Source: Leptodactylus fallax
Taxonomy: Eukaryota > Chordata > Amphibia > Anura > Leptodactylidae
Length of the DNA stretch: 64,000 nucleotides
Direction: 5' to 3'
Assembly (NCBI GenBank): GCA_947044405.1
Contig: CAMRHE010000054.1
Coordinates: 2,108,001-2,172,000 of the forward strand
The stretch's first letter is position 1. Each line of letters opens with the position of its first letter. Position numbers and translations under genes: made by a program. Of this stretch, positions 9,601 through 20,435 are shown piece by piece. The notes under the pieces were generated by a model. The model did not search any database, was not told the DNA's origin, and worked only from the letters and a program-made list of their open reading frames with translations.

Positions 9601-12167
9601 TTTTTTTTTTTTTTTTAAACTGTAAATTTTTATTAAGGTTTTAAGAGGAAATAACAATAGAAATAAGACAAGTAAGACGTCAAGACAGGGGTAGACAAAC
9701 AAAGGGAGAAGGAAAGAGGGGAGGGATAAGTCAGGGATCCTGAAGAGTGTAGTAGGTATCCCAATGGGACTATATGGTGTCAAAGGCGACCACTGTATTG
9801 TTCAAGTTGGCTGTCAAGAGTTCCAAGTTACGAATATTCTTGACCTGTGCTATAAAATTAGAGGTGAAGGGGGGGTATAACTGACTTCAACTGCAAGGCT
9901 ATTGCAAGGCTAACTGCAAGGCAAGGCGATTTAGCCACTGTGCAAAGGTAACTGAAGAGTTTGACTTCTTGTCCATCTTCCGTGGCAGTAAGTTAAGTAG
10001 ATGGATAAAAGGATTCAATGGTACTGGCTGAAGAAAGATTATCCATGAGAGCCTTGACCCCCCTCCAATAGCTTCGTGTCAGGGAGCACTCCCAGAATAA
10101 GTGGTACAGGGAGCGCAGGGATGAGGTGCATCTGCAGCACACTGCAGGTATTGCGGTATTCAGGGAGTGAAGGAGGGCAGGGTTGGGATACCAATGCATA
10201 AGGATCTTGTATTGCACCTCCTGAAAGATTACACAGGTTGAGGATTTGGATGCCTGTGACCATATGATTTGCCATTGAGCCTGAGGGCTGCCCTAGGGTT
10301 TCCTCCCATCTGGACATACAGTATATCTGTAGATGGGGGGAGGGCAACCCTCAGAAGAGGACAAAAGTCTACAAATATAAAACATTAGTCCCTTAATAGA
10401 GGTGCCAGACTTACACAATCTCTCGAAGGTTGTTGGGGTGGAAGGCAAGGAGCCAAAGACAGATAAAGGGAAGTGAGCAATTTGGTTATAGTGGAACCAC
10501 TCAGTTCGGGGAATGAGTGACTCTGCAGTTAAATAGTCAAAGTGCCTGAACTCCAGGGTCAGAGGATCAGTCATATCAGCCAATCTAATGAGTCCAGCTC
10601 TGGACCAGGGGCTAACCATGGGAGCCGAGAGTCCTTCCGGGAGTATAGGATTATACAGAAAAGAGATCATAGATGATCTCTCCAAGGCAAGAGGGAGCAA
10701 GGCAGAACAGGTAGACCAGATCGCTCTCGTGAAATGTATAGGACCTAGTGTGAGGGAGGAAAGGGCAAGAGCAGGTCCACAGGAGAGCATTAGGGTGCAT
10801 AGGACCAAGCCGCAGCTTCTCAATTTCCACCTATTTAGTGTATGATTGCGATGCAGCCAAAAAGGAATGCACCTCAGGTGGGAGGTCCAATAATAATGAA
10901 GGTGGTGTGCTCCCAACACCTTTTCCTGCCAACATGACTGATCTGGGAATCCAATGCCTTTTAGCGTTCCAAATAAACTGGAAAATGGCCCTCTGCAAGT
11001 CTCGAAGATCTGATCAAGGGAGTGCTACCAGGAAAGTTTAAAAAAAATCTATAACAGTTTTGGAAGGAGGGTCATTTTTACTGCCGAGATCCTGCCCAGT
11101 AAAGAGGTATGCAAAGGGTGCCATTTATTCAACAACTCTTTGAGATCTCTAAATAGGCAAGGGTAATTCACAGCATAAAGAGTAGCATAGGAGGGGGGAG
11201 AGTTGAATTCCCAAGTATTTGATGGACTGTTCGCACCATTGAAAATCAAAATTAGTCCACAGGAGCTGAACAGTTGATCCAGGGGTGTTAAGTGGAAGGG
11301 CCTCAGTTTTGGAAGAGTTGAATTTGTAGCCTGACATTAGACCATAGTCATGGAGCATTTTCATAAGGGTAGGTAGGGAGGTGTGGGGGTAAGTGAGGGT
11401 AAGGAGAACATCATCTGCAAAGAGGGAGATTTTAAAATCCCTGTCCCAAACCTTAATATCCATAATATCAGGACTGCGACGAATAGACTCCGGCAAAGAC
11501 TCAATACAGAGTGCAAATATAAGAGGGGAGAGGGGGCAGCCCTGCCTAGTACCTTTCCAGATGTGGAAGGAAGCCTCAAGGGAATCAGTCATGAAGGACC
11601 AATCAATGCAGTCAAACGCTTTTTCTGCATCAAGACTAAGGAGGAGAGCGGGAGACGAGGAATGGTTGACCACCTCTATCAAGTCCACAGTCCTTCTGGT
11701 GTTGTCTCCACCCTGACGACAGGGAATGAAGCCCACCTGGTCCTTTTGGACAAGGGAAGGGAGCCAAACATTAAATCTGTTAGCCAGAAGTTTCATAAAT
11801 AATTTCAAGTCAGTGTTCAGCAGGGCAATAGGCCAGTAGCTAAAGCACTCCTGAGGGTCCTTATTAGGTTTAGGGACAAAAGTGAGAAGAGAATGTAGTA
11901 TGGTGGGGAGATGAGGACATCCTCCATGAAGGAGTTAAACAAGCAATGCAGATGGGTGAGGAGTTCAGTCCTATAATAAAGATAATAAACTCTTATAATA
12001 AAGATATGTGAACCCATCCGGACCAAGGGCCTTACCATTTAGGAGCTATTTCAGTACACCTGCTATCTCCTCATCAGTAAAGGGTGCGTTAAGGGAGGTC
12101 AGGGCCTCAGCTGGGAGAGGGTGTAGAGTACAGAACATCAAGAAATCCCGTATGCATTGCGGTGGCA
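9601..12167 (-). mobile_element. L1-type LINE, 5'-truncated, with a 14-bp target duplication
   Basis: A perfect 14-bp direct repeat, GGAAAAATACTTTT, occurs at 9587-9600 and 12168-12181 and brackets the insertion. On the minus strand the insert ends in a poly(A) tail, seen as the T-run at 9601-9616. This is the hallmark of target-primed reverse transcription. The insert begins inside the reverse transcriptase region, so ORF1 and the endonuclease domain are absent. It landed in a Harbinger-type MITE. Confidence 0.92.
9993..11902 (-). pseudogene. L1 ORF2 reverse transcriptase and C-terminal region, decayed
   Basis: Reading the minus strand from about 11902: FVPKPNKDPQECFSYWPIALL, then LANRFNVWLPSLVQKDQVGF (RT fingers), LSLDAEKAFDCIDW (motif A, first Asp), GTRQGCPLSPLIFAL (motif B) and FKISLFADDVLLTL (motif C, the FADD catalytic pair, near 11400-11440). 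SIKYLGIQ follows as motif E. Between motifs A and B roughly 40 residues usual in L1 are missing although the frame stays open, which points to an internal in-frame deletion. Downstream pieces in shifted frames (10293-10919, 10039-10347, 9993-10217) carry the L1 C-terminal region, including the SLYHLFWECSLTRSYW zinc-knuckle-like end. Several frameshifts make it inactive. Confidence 0.88.
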
Positions 12168-12285
12168 GGAAAAATACTTTTATGGGTTTGTAGTTTGGAA
12201 AAACTCTGCGGACCTTCTGTGAAAAGCCACGGTTTTTCCCGCATCGCTTTTTTGCTGTGGCCCACTACGTGCGGCCTTAGCCTAA

Positions 12286-13744
12286 AGGTATGATGGCGCT
12301 TGGCATAGTGCCCAATACAATGCAATGTGGCTGGTTTGATATTAAGTTTTCTAGTGAAAGACTTCCTTCAATTTTTCATTTTAGGTGCATTGAAAAAATA
12401 CACCACAAAACTGATTTGTCTATATGTACCAACTCCGACATTTCTATTTTCCAAAAATTGACTTCATAAATGTCTGACAGCCATGGTCAGTTAGAAGCTG
12501 TAAAGTTCCTCTACATCATTTAAAAAAATAGTGATCGAAATCCTATGAAAATAAAAATGCAGAAACTATCCATCTAATTATATATACAATATCAATAATT
12601 GTATAACATGTTTAAAAATAATCAGTCATTTTATTTTAAAGCTTGAGTTGGCAAATGTTTTCCCAAATCCGACTCAACCCAAAATTAATTCTGACTCCAC
12701 AGCTTTGATTATAAGTTTCTGCCACATCATGGAACTTTTAAATCACTTTACTTTGAATTCAGTGTCATTTCCAAATGCTGTTATTTTTCAGACTTTATAT
12801 TTATCCTTTACTCTCTTTGTATTTTCTATCCTGACATACTTTTCCATTCATCCTCACACATTTTAGCTTGATTCTAACCAGGTTTTGGACAATTGAATGC
12901 AGATGGAATGTTAAACCTGCATTATCTCTAAATAAATGTTTTGTTCTAATTAAAATAAATAATCAGAGTCTTCTCATTAAACTGTGCCATAGCATGAGGC
13001 CACAAAATCCATTCCTCTGAAAGCCCTTTGCTTCAATGGCACAGCGATGACAGCTGTTCCTATTAATAACTTATTATGAACATTGTGTTCATGCTGTGTA
13101 TCAAGATTTCAGAGTCATGAAAGAGTTCCGTATGTATCTGTTTGATTTTTATAGGGTATAGTGTAAGAGCAGAGCAACCTAGATTATACATAATATGAGT
13201 GTATAAAACCACCTACGATCAATAATGCATTTCTTTTTGTCCACTCTAATAGCGTCAGTGCCATGCATTCATTTTCATATCTAATTCTTTTTACAGGGTA
13301 CTGGAAATTGCTTCAGCAAGATGGATAATGTCTCCAGAACTGGCAAGTTTTCATATATGCAGGAATACAATCATTCTTATCACAGAAGGCAGAGCGTTAA
13401 GCCTATGTCACACAAGCTCCAAACCTCAAGTGTCTCATCGCAGAAAGAAATGTAGCATTTAATCTCTGCATTTCCCTACGCTTTATAATCTTTGTGGATT
13501 CCAGGTTACGATCACACTGTCTTTGTATAGTTTTAAGACATTCTGTAGCTGCTTGGCAGTTCTTGTCAACTAATGGCAAATAGGCTCTAAAAGTGATTGT
13601 GAATGATTATATAAAGTGTTGCTTACATTGTAAAAAAAGCTGTAAATGGGGTTGTAAACAAATGATCATTCTATAAAAAAAAAAAAAAAAGAAGGAAATT
13701 GTAATAATATGTACACTGAATTACGATATGCCACACAATATGCT
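12286..13744. other. Mostly unique sequence; one weak exon candidate
   Basis: No mobile-element boundary is recognised. A polypyrimidine tract and AG at 13281-13296 precede a 53-codon frame (13297-13455), described among the findings. There is an A-rich tract at about 13676-13690. Confidence 0.4.
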
Positions 13745-14125
13745 ATACATTTGATGTATAATTGGTGTCTTACAAGACCCGCAGGGGGTCTGATCATTAA
13801 TACAATTCACTGCAATGCTAATGCAGTGCAAAGCAATGTAAAATTGCTATACTTCTAACAAAGGCTGCCTAGCACAGCCTGTAACAGAAGTCTATAGGAA
13901 AGAAGCCTGGGAGCAGCATTAAATAGGCTCCTGGCTGTCATGCCAATGGATCGCCGCCCCCAACTGGTAATCCACCCCAAAATGGAGGCGCCCATGCGCT
14001 GCCGGGAAAATGGTGCCTCTGTCATGTTTGACCAAGGAACTTGGGAGTTAATGCCCGTGGTCAGCGGCCACCATATTTATGTACTCGACATCCACCATAA
14101 TAGTACAGCGGATGTTGGGAAAGGG
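13745..14125 (+). mobile_element. TTAA-family element, terminal fragment
   Basis: This shares 'agacccgcagggggtctgatcattaat', the 'gcctgtaacagaagtctatagg' segment and the end '...agtacagcggatgttgggaaaggg' with the reverse complement of the left part of the complete copy at 49729-50961. It is followed by TTAA at 14126-14129. Only this terminal ~380 bp is clear; the rest is lost. The methionine-initiated frame across it (13940-14179) is not conserved in the other copy and is not a gene. Confidence 0.6.
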
Positions 14126-14129
14126 TTAA

Positions 14130-14710
14130 AAATACGTAACAATATGGGGGCTGATTCATACAAAGCATGTAAAAGGTAGCAATTCTTGGTGCACAGCAAT
14201 TGCAACATTTCCCCATTTACATCAAACTTGTCACTTTTCTTAAAAGTGGGCAAGGAGGAGTTAACATTTCACACCCCATCCCCTGGTGTAAATAATTAGT
14301 AATGGCTGAAAACCAATTGCTGGCATAGATTTCAATTTCTGGGGCATGGGCCACATGAGATGAGGTATTACCCTCTTAATTTTGGCACATTTCTCTCTGA
14401 CATGGCTGTTCGTTAAGAATGGCATACTATATGCCAGTCTTAATAAATTGGTGCCATGATATTCAGAATTAGCATTATATTAATAAAGCACCTGGGTGAT
14501 GTGGAGTGTTAATGTTTTATGGAAAAAAAAACTCCTCGACTTTATTAAAATATCACAGGGGGACCTTACTACATTTTGTTCTGGCATCCTATGATATAAA
14601 TGTACGTCTCTGCTCAGGTTTTGATATAGTGTTATGTGTTGCTCATCTGTTTGTTTGTAGAACAACCCTGTGCCAAGCCTCAGCATATAATATCCTTTTA
14701 TCATCATAAG
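14130..14710. other. No gene seen
   Basis: No recognisable coding region, repeat boundary or RNA. Confidence 0.45.
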
Positions 14711-15119
14711 TAGAGATGAGCGAATTTCTCAAAATTTTGATTCGGCAGTTCGATGCGAAGTTCTAAAAAAATTTGCTTCGATCCAAACTACTTTGTGGCA
14801 AATAAACAGCTATTTCCGGGCTGCAGAGAGCCTGGGTGGGCGGCAAAATGCCGGAAGCCCTTGGATTCCGCGGTCATGTTTCTCTCTCTCTCTTCAGCAC
14901 AGACAACTTTTATTCATGTGGAAGGATCTGCTAACAAGCAAAGACATGCCTACCCAATCACATCACTAGAGAATATCTTGTGACCGTCTGATGTCACAAA
15001 GGTCCTTACTAAATATTCGTTACCACAAAGCATCAGGAAATCTGGAATCGTGGAGAATCGAAGATTTCCTAAAATTGGGATCGAATTCCACTTCTGCAGA
15101 ATAGATTCGCTCATCTCTA
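14711..15119. mobile_element. hAT-type MITE, 409 bp, with 8-bp target duplication
   Basis: The ends are inverted TAGAGATGAGCGAAT repeats (14711-14725 and 15105-15119). The flanks ATCATAAG (14703-14710) and ATCATAAA (15120-15127) match at 7 of 8 positions, fitting the 8-bp duplication of hAT elements. The same termini bound the 7.9-kb composite at 28971-36836, and subterminal sequence such as 'gaattccacttctgcag' is shared. It is therefore a deleted derivative of that family. No protein is encoded. Confidence 0.85.
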
Positions 15120-15120
15120 A

Positions 15121-15545
15121 TCATAAACATTGCATTGACTTCTTAATTTGTCTTAAAAGGGTTATGCCACAAAATTTTACTTATCCTCAGGATAAAGGAT
15201 AAATTGCAAATCTGTGTTGGTCTAACCAATGAAATCCACACATTCTGAGAATGTGGGGGTATTTAACTCTCTGCTTCTGAGCAGCCGCCATATTTACATA
15301 CCTGACATCCGCTATACTATTACAACAGATGTTGGGAATATAATAGTATGGTTGATGTCAGAAAAGGGTTAATATCAGTGGGAACATGAGAGATAGCATG
15401 GCACTGTACTTTGGCTATATCAGGCACCCCCACTGAAATGAATGGAGCCGGGGTACATCTGCATCCACAGCTACATTCTCAATGAGGGTAAAACACCCCC
15501 TGTACTCAGGAACAGTCGGACCCCCTGCAATAAGCAATTTATCCT
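15121..15545. repeat. Dispersed repeat fragments
   Basis: Positions 15285-15376 resemble the TTAA-family terminus ('gacatccgctatactatta...gatgttggga', ending '...aaaagggttaa'). Around 15400-15545 lies 'ggcacccccactgaaatgaatgg', also seen in similar form near 59730. No gene is supported. Confidence 0.4.
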
Positions 15546-15812
15546 CTATCCTATGGCAGTTTTTTCTACAATGTTTTTTATTGTGATTTCACAGAGTTTT
15601 CCTCTGCAAACTTTCTGCCCTTATTATACATATACAGAAAATGCCTGCTTTTCTGCAGGTATAATTGACATGCTGCGATTTTTAAAAATGTAAGTATTTT
15701 TGAAAATGCAGCTTTTCCACTGCAGATTTTTTTTTTGCAATATGTGGATGGGATTAGCTAGAATCCCATTTACTTTGCAGGTACTGTAAAATGCTGTGTT
15801 TTAGTAACATGG
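15546..15812. mobile_element. Harbinger-type MITE fragment
   Basis: The blocks 'cacagagttttcctctgcaaactttctgc', 'ataattgacatgctgcgattt' and 'gtggatgggattagctagaatcccat' match the MITEs at 9307, 27227 and 49440. The outer inverted repeats are lost, so the limits are approximate. Confidence 0.6.
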
Positions 15813-17399
15813 GCCTTAAATCGATTTCAAAAGACAATGCACTTAAATAAGAAGGTAAATGAACAAATAAATAAACCAACATAGGGAATAAAAAAACAAC
15901 ATAAGATAATGCATAGTATGCATTATATATAAAATATAGGTAGTGAAAGAGTAAAAAGGCTACTAAAGAGGAAGTGAATAAAATACAATGATTCAAAATA
16001 ACTTAAAAGCATATATATACTACAAGGTCTGATTCATCATAGTTTGCAAACGTAATGGAGCTAGTCACTCATTAGTATGTCAGTTTCTAACTAGCACAAA
16101 GCTTTATGCTACTGAACAGCTGCTCTCCTCTAAAGGCACCAGTTGCTGCTCTGCTATTTGCAGAAAACGGCATGCTTGAGTTCATGCTAGCACTAGGAGA
16201 CACAGCCAGCCCCTGCCGTAGGCTAGGGAAAGCTGAAACTAACACACACTTTCAGGCTTAAGACTACATTCAGAACTGGTGCACTTTGTGACAGTCTGCT
16301 ATCCAGCACATTAACTATTCATCTCAATCAATCTGCAAGTAATGGAACTTCATAAAATTATAATTTAAAAAGTCGAAACCTACCAGAATCTCAATCAGGA
16401 CATACAGGTTAAAAGTGTAAGTTTAACCCAATTAAATTTCAGCGATGAAGCAGTTTTCTCTGAAGGCTAACTCCAGGAACATTACATTAGAGAACTTGTG
16501 CACTCTACCGTTCATTGCATGTTCTGGATATTTGCTCTATTCTTCCCAAGGTGACTTTTATATGGAAACATTTTACAGAACATATCCCAGTACAGAGATT
16601 TTATTAAATGTTGTACATCTTTTGTTGCAAGCTTACTTAAGTGACCATGCTGTTTAATGTACATGAATATGAGCTCTAGACAAATGAGTCAGGGAATAGG
16701 TGAAACACCTTGGGGCTGTTAAAAACACAAATACAAACCTTAAACTACTGAAGCACCTTCAAATGAATCTTAAAGATAATCCAGATCAGTTGAGATTTAT
16801 TAAAGTGGAATAAACTGTAGTATGGAACAGATGTCTGACTCCTTCCTCTATCTTTTATGCAACAGGCACAGAAAATCTAAAAATAAAAAAAAAATCATTA
16901 CACAAGATGTTACCTATTTGTGCTATCAGTATTCAACTTTTATAAAGTACGATTTATCTTTTAAATGATTCTTTCCCATATCTGACCTCCTCTTGCCATA
17001 ACAAAGTCTGATTTACACCTATAGATTATTGCCAAAATACATTTGCTGGTGGATCTAGAAAAAAAGGCTATAACTCTAGGCTATATTGACATCATCTATT
17101 AATCGTCCTTTAATTTATTTTGGAAAACATCAGAAGGCTTACAAGTATAACTGCACTTTTCCAGATTTGCAATAAAAATTCCAAAACTAATTTTTTAAGG
17201 ACCATTTCAGTTCTGAAGGGGATTATAAAGGTCTATATATTAGAAACTCCCATAAATCACCCCAGCATTTGGGAAGTTTGTTAACGCTTTAAAAAATTCA
17301 TGTTAATTAAAACAATATGGAGGTGAAAGTTAGACATTTTTTTTTTTATAATAATACATTCATTTATCCCTAAAATTAACATATTCACAAGGGATTAAA
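15813..17399. other. No gene seen; AT-rich sequence
   Basis: No coding motif, repeat boundary or RNA gene could be supported. Confidence 0.45.
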
Positions 17400-18790
17400 G
17401 GAGAATGTCCATCTCACAGTTTGTTACACAATTTCTCTGGAGCATGGAAATACCCCATGTGAATGTAAACTGATGTTTGGGCACATGGCAGCGTGCAGAA
17501 GGGAAGGAGCGACGCTGGGTGTTTGAAAAGCAGATTTTGCTGGAAAAGTTTTCAGGGGCAATGTCTCATTTGCAGAGCCTGTACGGTACCAATACAATGG
17601 AAACCTTACAAAAGTGACCCGATTTTGGAAACTGCACCCCTCGCATTTTGACTGCACAACTGTTTCACAGATTTTATTAACATTGGGATGTGTAAATGAA
17701 AAATTACTAAAACGTCACTTTATCCCCAAGGAGAAAAAGAACCCCACAGTTTATGAAACAATTGCTCCTTAACATGGCAATACCCCATATGTGGTTGTAA
17801 TCTGCAATATGGGTACATGGGGGGCTTCAAATGGAAAGAGTACTATTTGGCTTTTGGAGTGCAGATTCTGATGGAATAGTTTTCAGGTGCCATGTCATAT
17901 TTGCCCTAAAGAAGCAGTACAATGGAAAGCCCCAAAAAGTGACCCCATTTTAAAAACTACACCCCTCAAGGAATTACTGAAGGGGTGTTTTCATTTTGAG
18001 CCCAAGAGTGCTTCCCATAAATTAATGTATAAAGTGAAAATTGAATTTAGTCAGCAGGACACGCACTCCTATAACTTTTAAGTGGGTTTTCCTGGGTACA
18101 AAAAAGTTGTACATGTGGGCGTAAACTGCTGCTTGGGCACACAGCATGGCTCAGAAGGGAAGGAGCACTGCACTTTTTAGCTTTTGGAATATAGATTTAG
18201 ACGGATTTTCTGGATGCCATGTTGTTTTTGCAGAGCCCTGGAGGTGCCAATAAATTAGAATTCCCCAAGAAGTGACCCCATTTTGTAGGGGCAATTATAG
18301 GGTCTCTGCAAACCTGACATGCCGTCCAAAAACCACCAATCTAAACCTGTGCTCCAAATGCACATAGCACTCATTCACAGCTGCGCCCTGCTGTGTGCCC
18401 AAACTGCAGTTTATGCCCACATGTATGACACTGTTGTACCCAGGATAACCCACTTAATGCCATATGTGGGTATAAACTGCTGTTTGGGCACAAAGCTGGG
18501 CACAGAAGGGAAGGAATACTATTTTGGTTTTTGCAGCACAGTTTGGTTTTTGGATGTCATGCCACTTTTGCAGAGCCACTGAATTGGCAGTAAAGTGCAG
18601 ACATGTGCAAAAAAAAAAAATTGTGTCTTTGCCAAAGACAGACAGCTCATTCTCCAAAAAAGCCCTCAAATAGCTATGTTGGTGAAGAAATAAAAGGTTG
18701 TAGCTCTGCAAAGGCAACAATGACAAAATAAAAAAAAAAAATGCTTGGTCATTAAGGTCAAACTCGGCCTGCCCTTAATGGGTTAAAAGA
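17400..18790. repeat. Degenerate ~330-bp tandem array with an inverted segment
   Basis: The phrase 'gggcacacagc...cagaagggaaggag' recurs near 17477, 17811, 18134 and 18486, giving a period of about 320-350 bp. Each unit also carries 'gtgaccccattttg', 'tttggcttttggag' and 'atgccatgt'. Part of the array (about 18340-18440) holds the same phrases in reverse orientation ('ctgtgtgcccaaactgcagtttatgcc'), so it can fold back. A second array of the same family begins at 63345. No protein is encoded. Similar motifs flank the piggyBac remnant at 537-553, so this may be the non-coding part of a piggyBac- or TTAA-related element. Confidence 0.7.
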
Positions 18791-19059
18791 TGCAAAGTGC
18801 TGGACTTGGTGGAGTTGGTGAAATGTCAGTTTTAACTAGTAGATCCCAGAGACTGGAGCACTAATCCACGCAGTCATTAGGTAAACTAGATCCACAAAGA
18901 CTGATTAACTACTTTCTACTTAGAGAAGATGCTTAGCCCATTGTACTCACAAGAAAATTATAGGCATGTTATGTTTCTGCAAAATAAAGGAAAGTAGCAT
19001 CCTTCCCACAGTGTAGATATGTGTGACCTTCTAAACTCTAACATTGAGATAAAGAGGAT
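18791..19059. other. No gene seen
   Basis: Short stretch between the tandem array and the DIRS fragment with no recognised feature. Confidence 0.4.
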
Positions 19060-19330
19060 AATCGTTGATTATGTAGATAATCTGTTTTCCCTTAGTCCGA
19101 ACAGCAGCCCAATATGGGGTATCTCTGCCCCTGTTTGCTGGTAGGATAGGCGGAATTTTTAATTTACATAATTAATTAAATGATACTCCCCTATAAGAGG
19201 CCAAGGACACCTCCCCTCAATGTGTTAGTTATAAAGAATAAAAGAAAAAAAACAATCCTTCCTAAAGGGGGGAAAGCTTGTGCTGCTGTTCGGACTAAGG
19301 GAAAACAGATTATCTGCATAATCAACGATT
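19060..19330. repeat. DIRS terminal repeat and internal complementary region
   Basis: A 48-bp inverted pair occurs at 19060-19107 and 19283-19330 with about one mismatch. The inner arm is followed directly by 'ccccttacgtccaacag', which matches the start of the 5' terminal repeat of the other copy (37043 onward). This is the layout expected of the DIRS internal complementary region, which joins the complements of both element ends. The outer arm extends about 27 bp beyond the point matched by the 5' repeat, as known for DIRS-1. Confidence 0.8.
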
Positions 19331-20435
19331 CCCCTTACGTCCAACAGTAGCACAATATGGGGACATAGCAAGTAGATCCCCTAGGGAGGGTTCTCACTCA
19401 CTACAGTACCGTATGAATGTCCAAAGGCAGTATCCTCTGAACTACGGACATCTAACTGATAGTGTTTAACAAAGGCTAGTTGGTGGTGACCAAAAACGGC
19501 TGCACAAACTGCTCAAAAAGCAAGACCGACTTTCAGCCCAAGAGGCCGACACAGCCCTTTGATAAACTCGGGCGATAACCCGAGCAAAATAAGTTTAAAT
19601 TAAGAGGGTTTCCCAATCTTCTGAAGGACTATGTACGCAGAAGATAAATTTTGGAGACACCATATTATATTCAGAGTATGGAGTTTTCCCCCTTCCTTAG
19701 AGGAAGGAGCTGGGAAAGAAAACTGGTAAGGAGACCACCTGGTTAATATTAGCCCGAGAGGGCACCTTAGGGTTAAACCTAGGAAGAAATCTGAGCTGGA
19801 CCCAAATGAGAAAAAAAAATATATATATATGGCTCTTCAGAAAAGAAGCCTGCAACTCTGGTATTCTTTTAGCTGAGATGATAGCTAGCAAAAAGGCGGT
19901 TTGCAAGCCAGAAACTTAAGATCCACCTTCTCAAATGGTTTCAATGTTGGGCCGCAAAGGCCAGAAAGAACTGTGGATAGATCCTAGAGTGGAATGGAAG
20001 CTGCAACTACTTACCTAAGTCTCATAGTACCCTTAAGAAATTCTGGGAATTAAGGGGTTCTGAGACAATCTTTTGCTTAAGCAGGTGGATAGGGCTGAAA
20101 CCTGTACCTTCAGTGTGGCAGGGGAAAGGCCCTTATCCAAGCGGTCCTGAAGAAAATTCTGAATCATTCTCGTAGAAGGATTCAAACTATTCACTTCCTG
20201 TCTGGAGAACCACTCCTTGAAGACAATACCTATCCTTAGGTATCTTTTATTGGTGGATTCTGCTCTTGCACAGAAAAAAAGGTCTTCAGGATGACTTCTG
20301 ACAGTCCACTAGGGACTGAGCAACCTTCAGGCTGTCAGGTTGAATCTCCTCAGATCCTGGCACTTCTGAGTTCCTGGGGAAACCAGGTTCTGGATTGGGG
20401 GAAGCCTCTAATAGATCCCTCAACTCATGAGCATT
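19060..20435 (-). mobile_element. DIRS-type retrotransposon, 3' fragment
   Basis: The fragment runs on the minus strand from the tyrosine recombinase region to the 3' terminal repeat. At about 20300-20435 it encodes LLEASPNPEPG...VPGSEEIQPDSL, matching the recombinase leader of the plus-strand copy at 42480-42600. At 19850-19906 it reads FLLAIISAKR, the conserved segment before a catalytic Arg of DIRS recombinases. Numerous frameshifts follow. Its 3' end (about 19087-19235, read on the plus strand) matches the 5' end of the other copy at 37043-37117 plus 38712-38790 in the same orientation, so these are inverted terminal repeats. DIRS elements move through a circular intermediate and a tyrosine recombinase, not an integrase. 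Confidence 0.85.

Larger units (their letters stand above)
9307..12282. mobile_element. PIF/Harbinger-type MITE, split by an L1 insertion
   Basis: The left half (9307-9600) begins GGCTTAGGCACCACGTAGTG and the right half (12168-12282) ends with its imperfect reverse complement, CACTACGTGCGGCCTTAGCC. TAA flanks both ends (9304-9306 and 12283-12285), fitting the 3-bp TWA target of PIF/Harbinger elements. The interior carries the 'gctgcgatttccaaaaccgc' and 'attatacctatagg' blocks seen in copies at 27227-27582 and 49440-49724 and in a fragment at 15546-15812. It encodes no protein. The two halves are separated by the L1 at 9601-12167. Confidence 0.75.

Noticed and set aside
11383..11802. Plus-strand frames of 107 and 139 codons
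   Set aside because: They are antisense to the L1 reverse transcriptase fragment.
17400..18790. Tandem array considered as a CRISPR-like array
   Set aside because: Units are long and degenerate, with no short identical repeats or regular unique spacers. The context is vertebrate.
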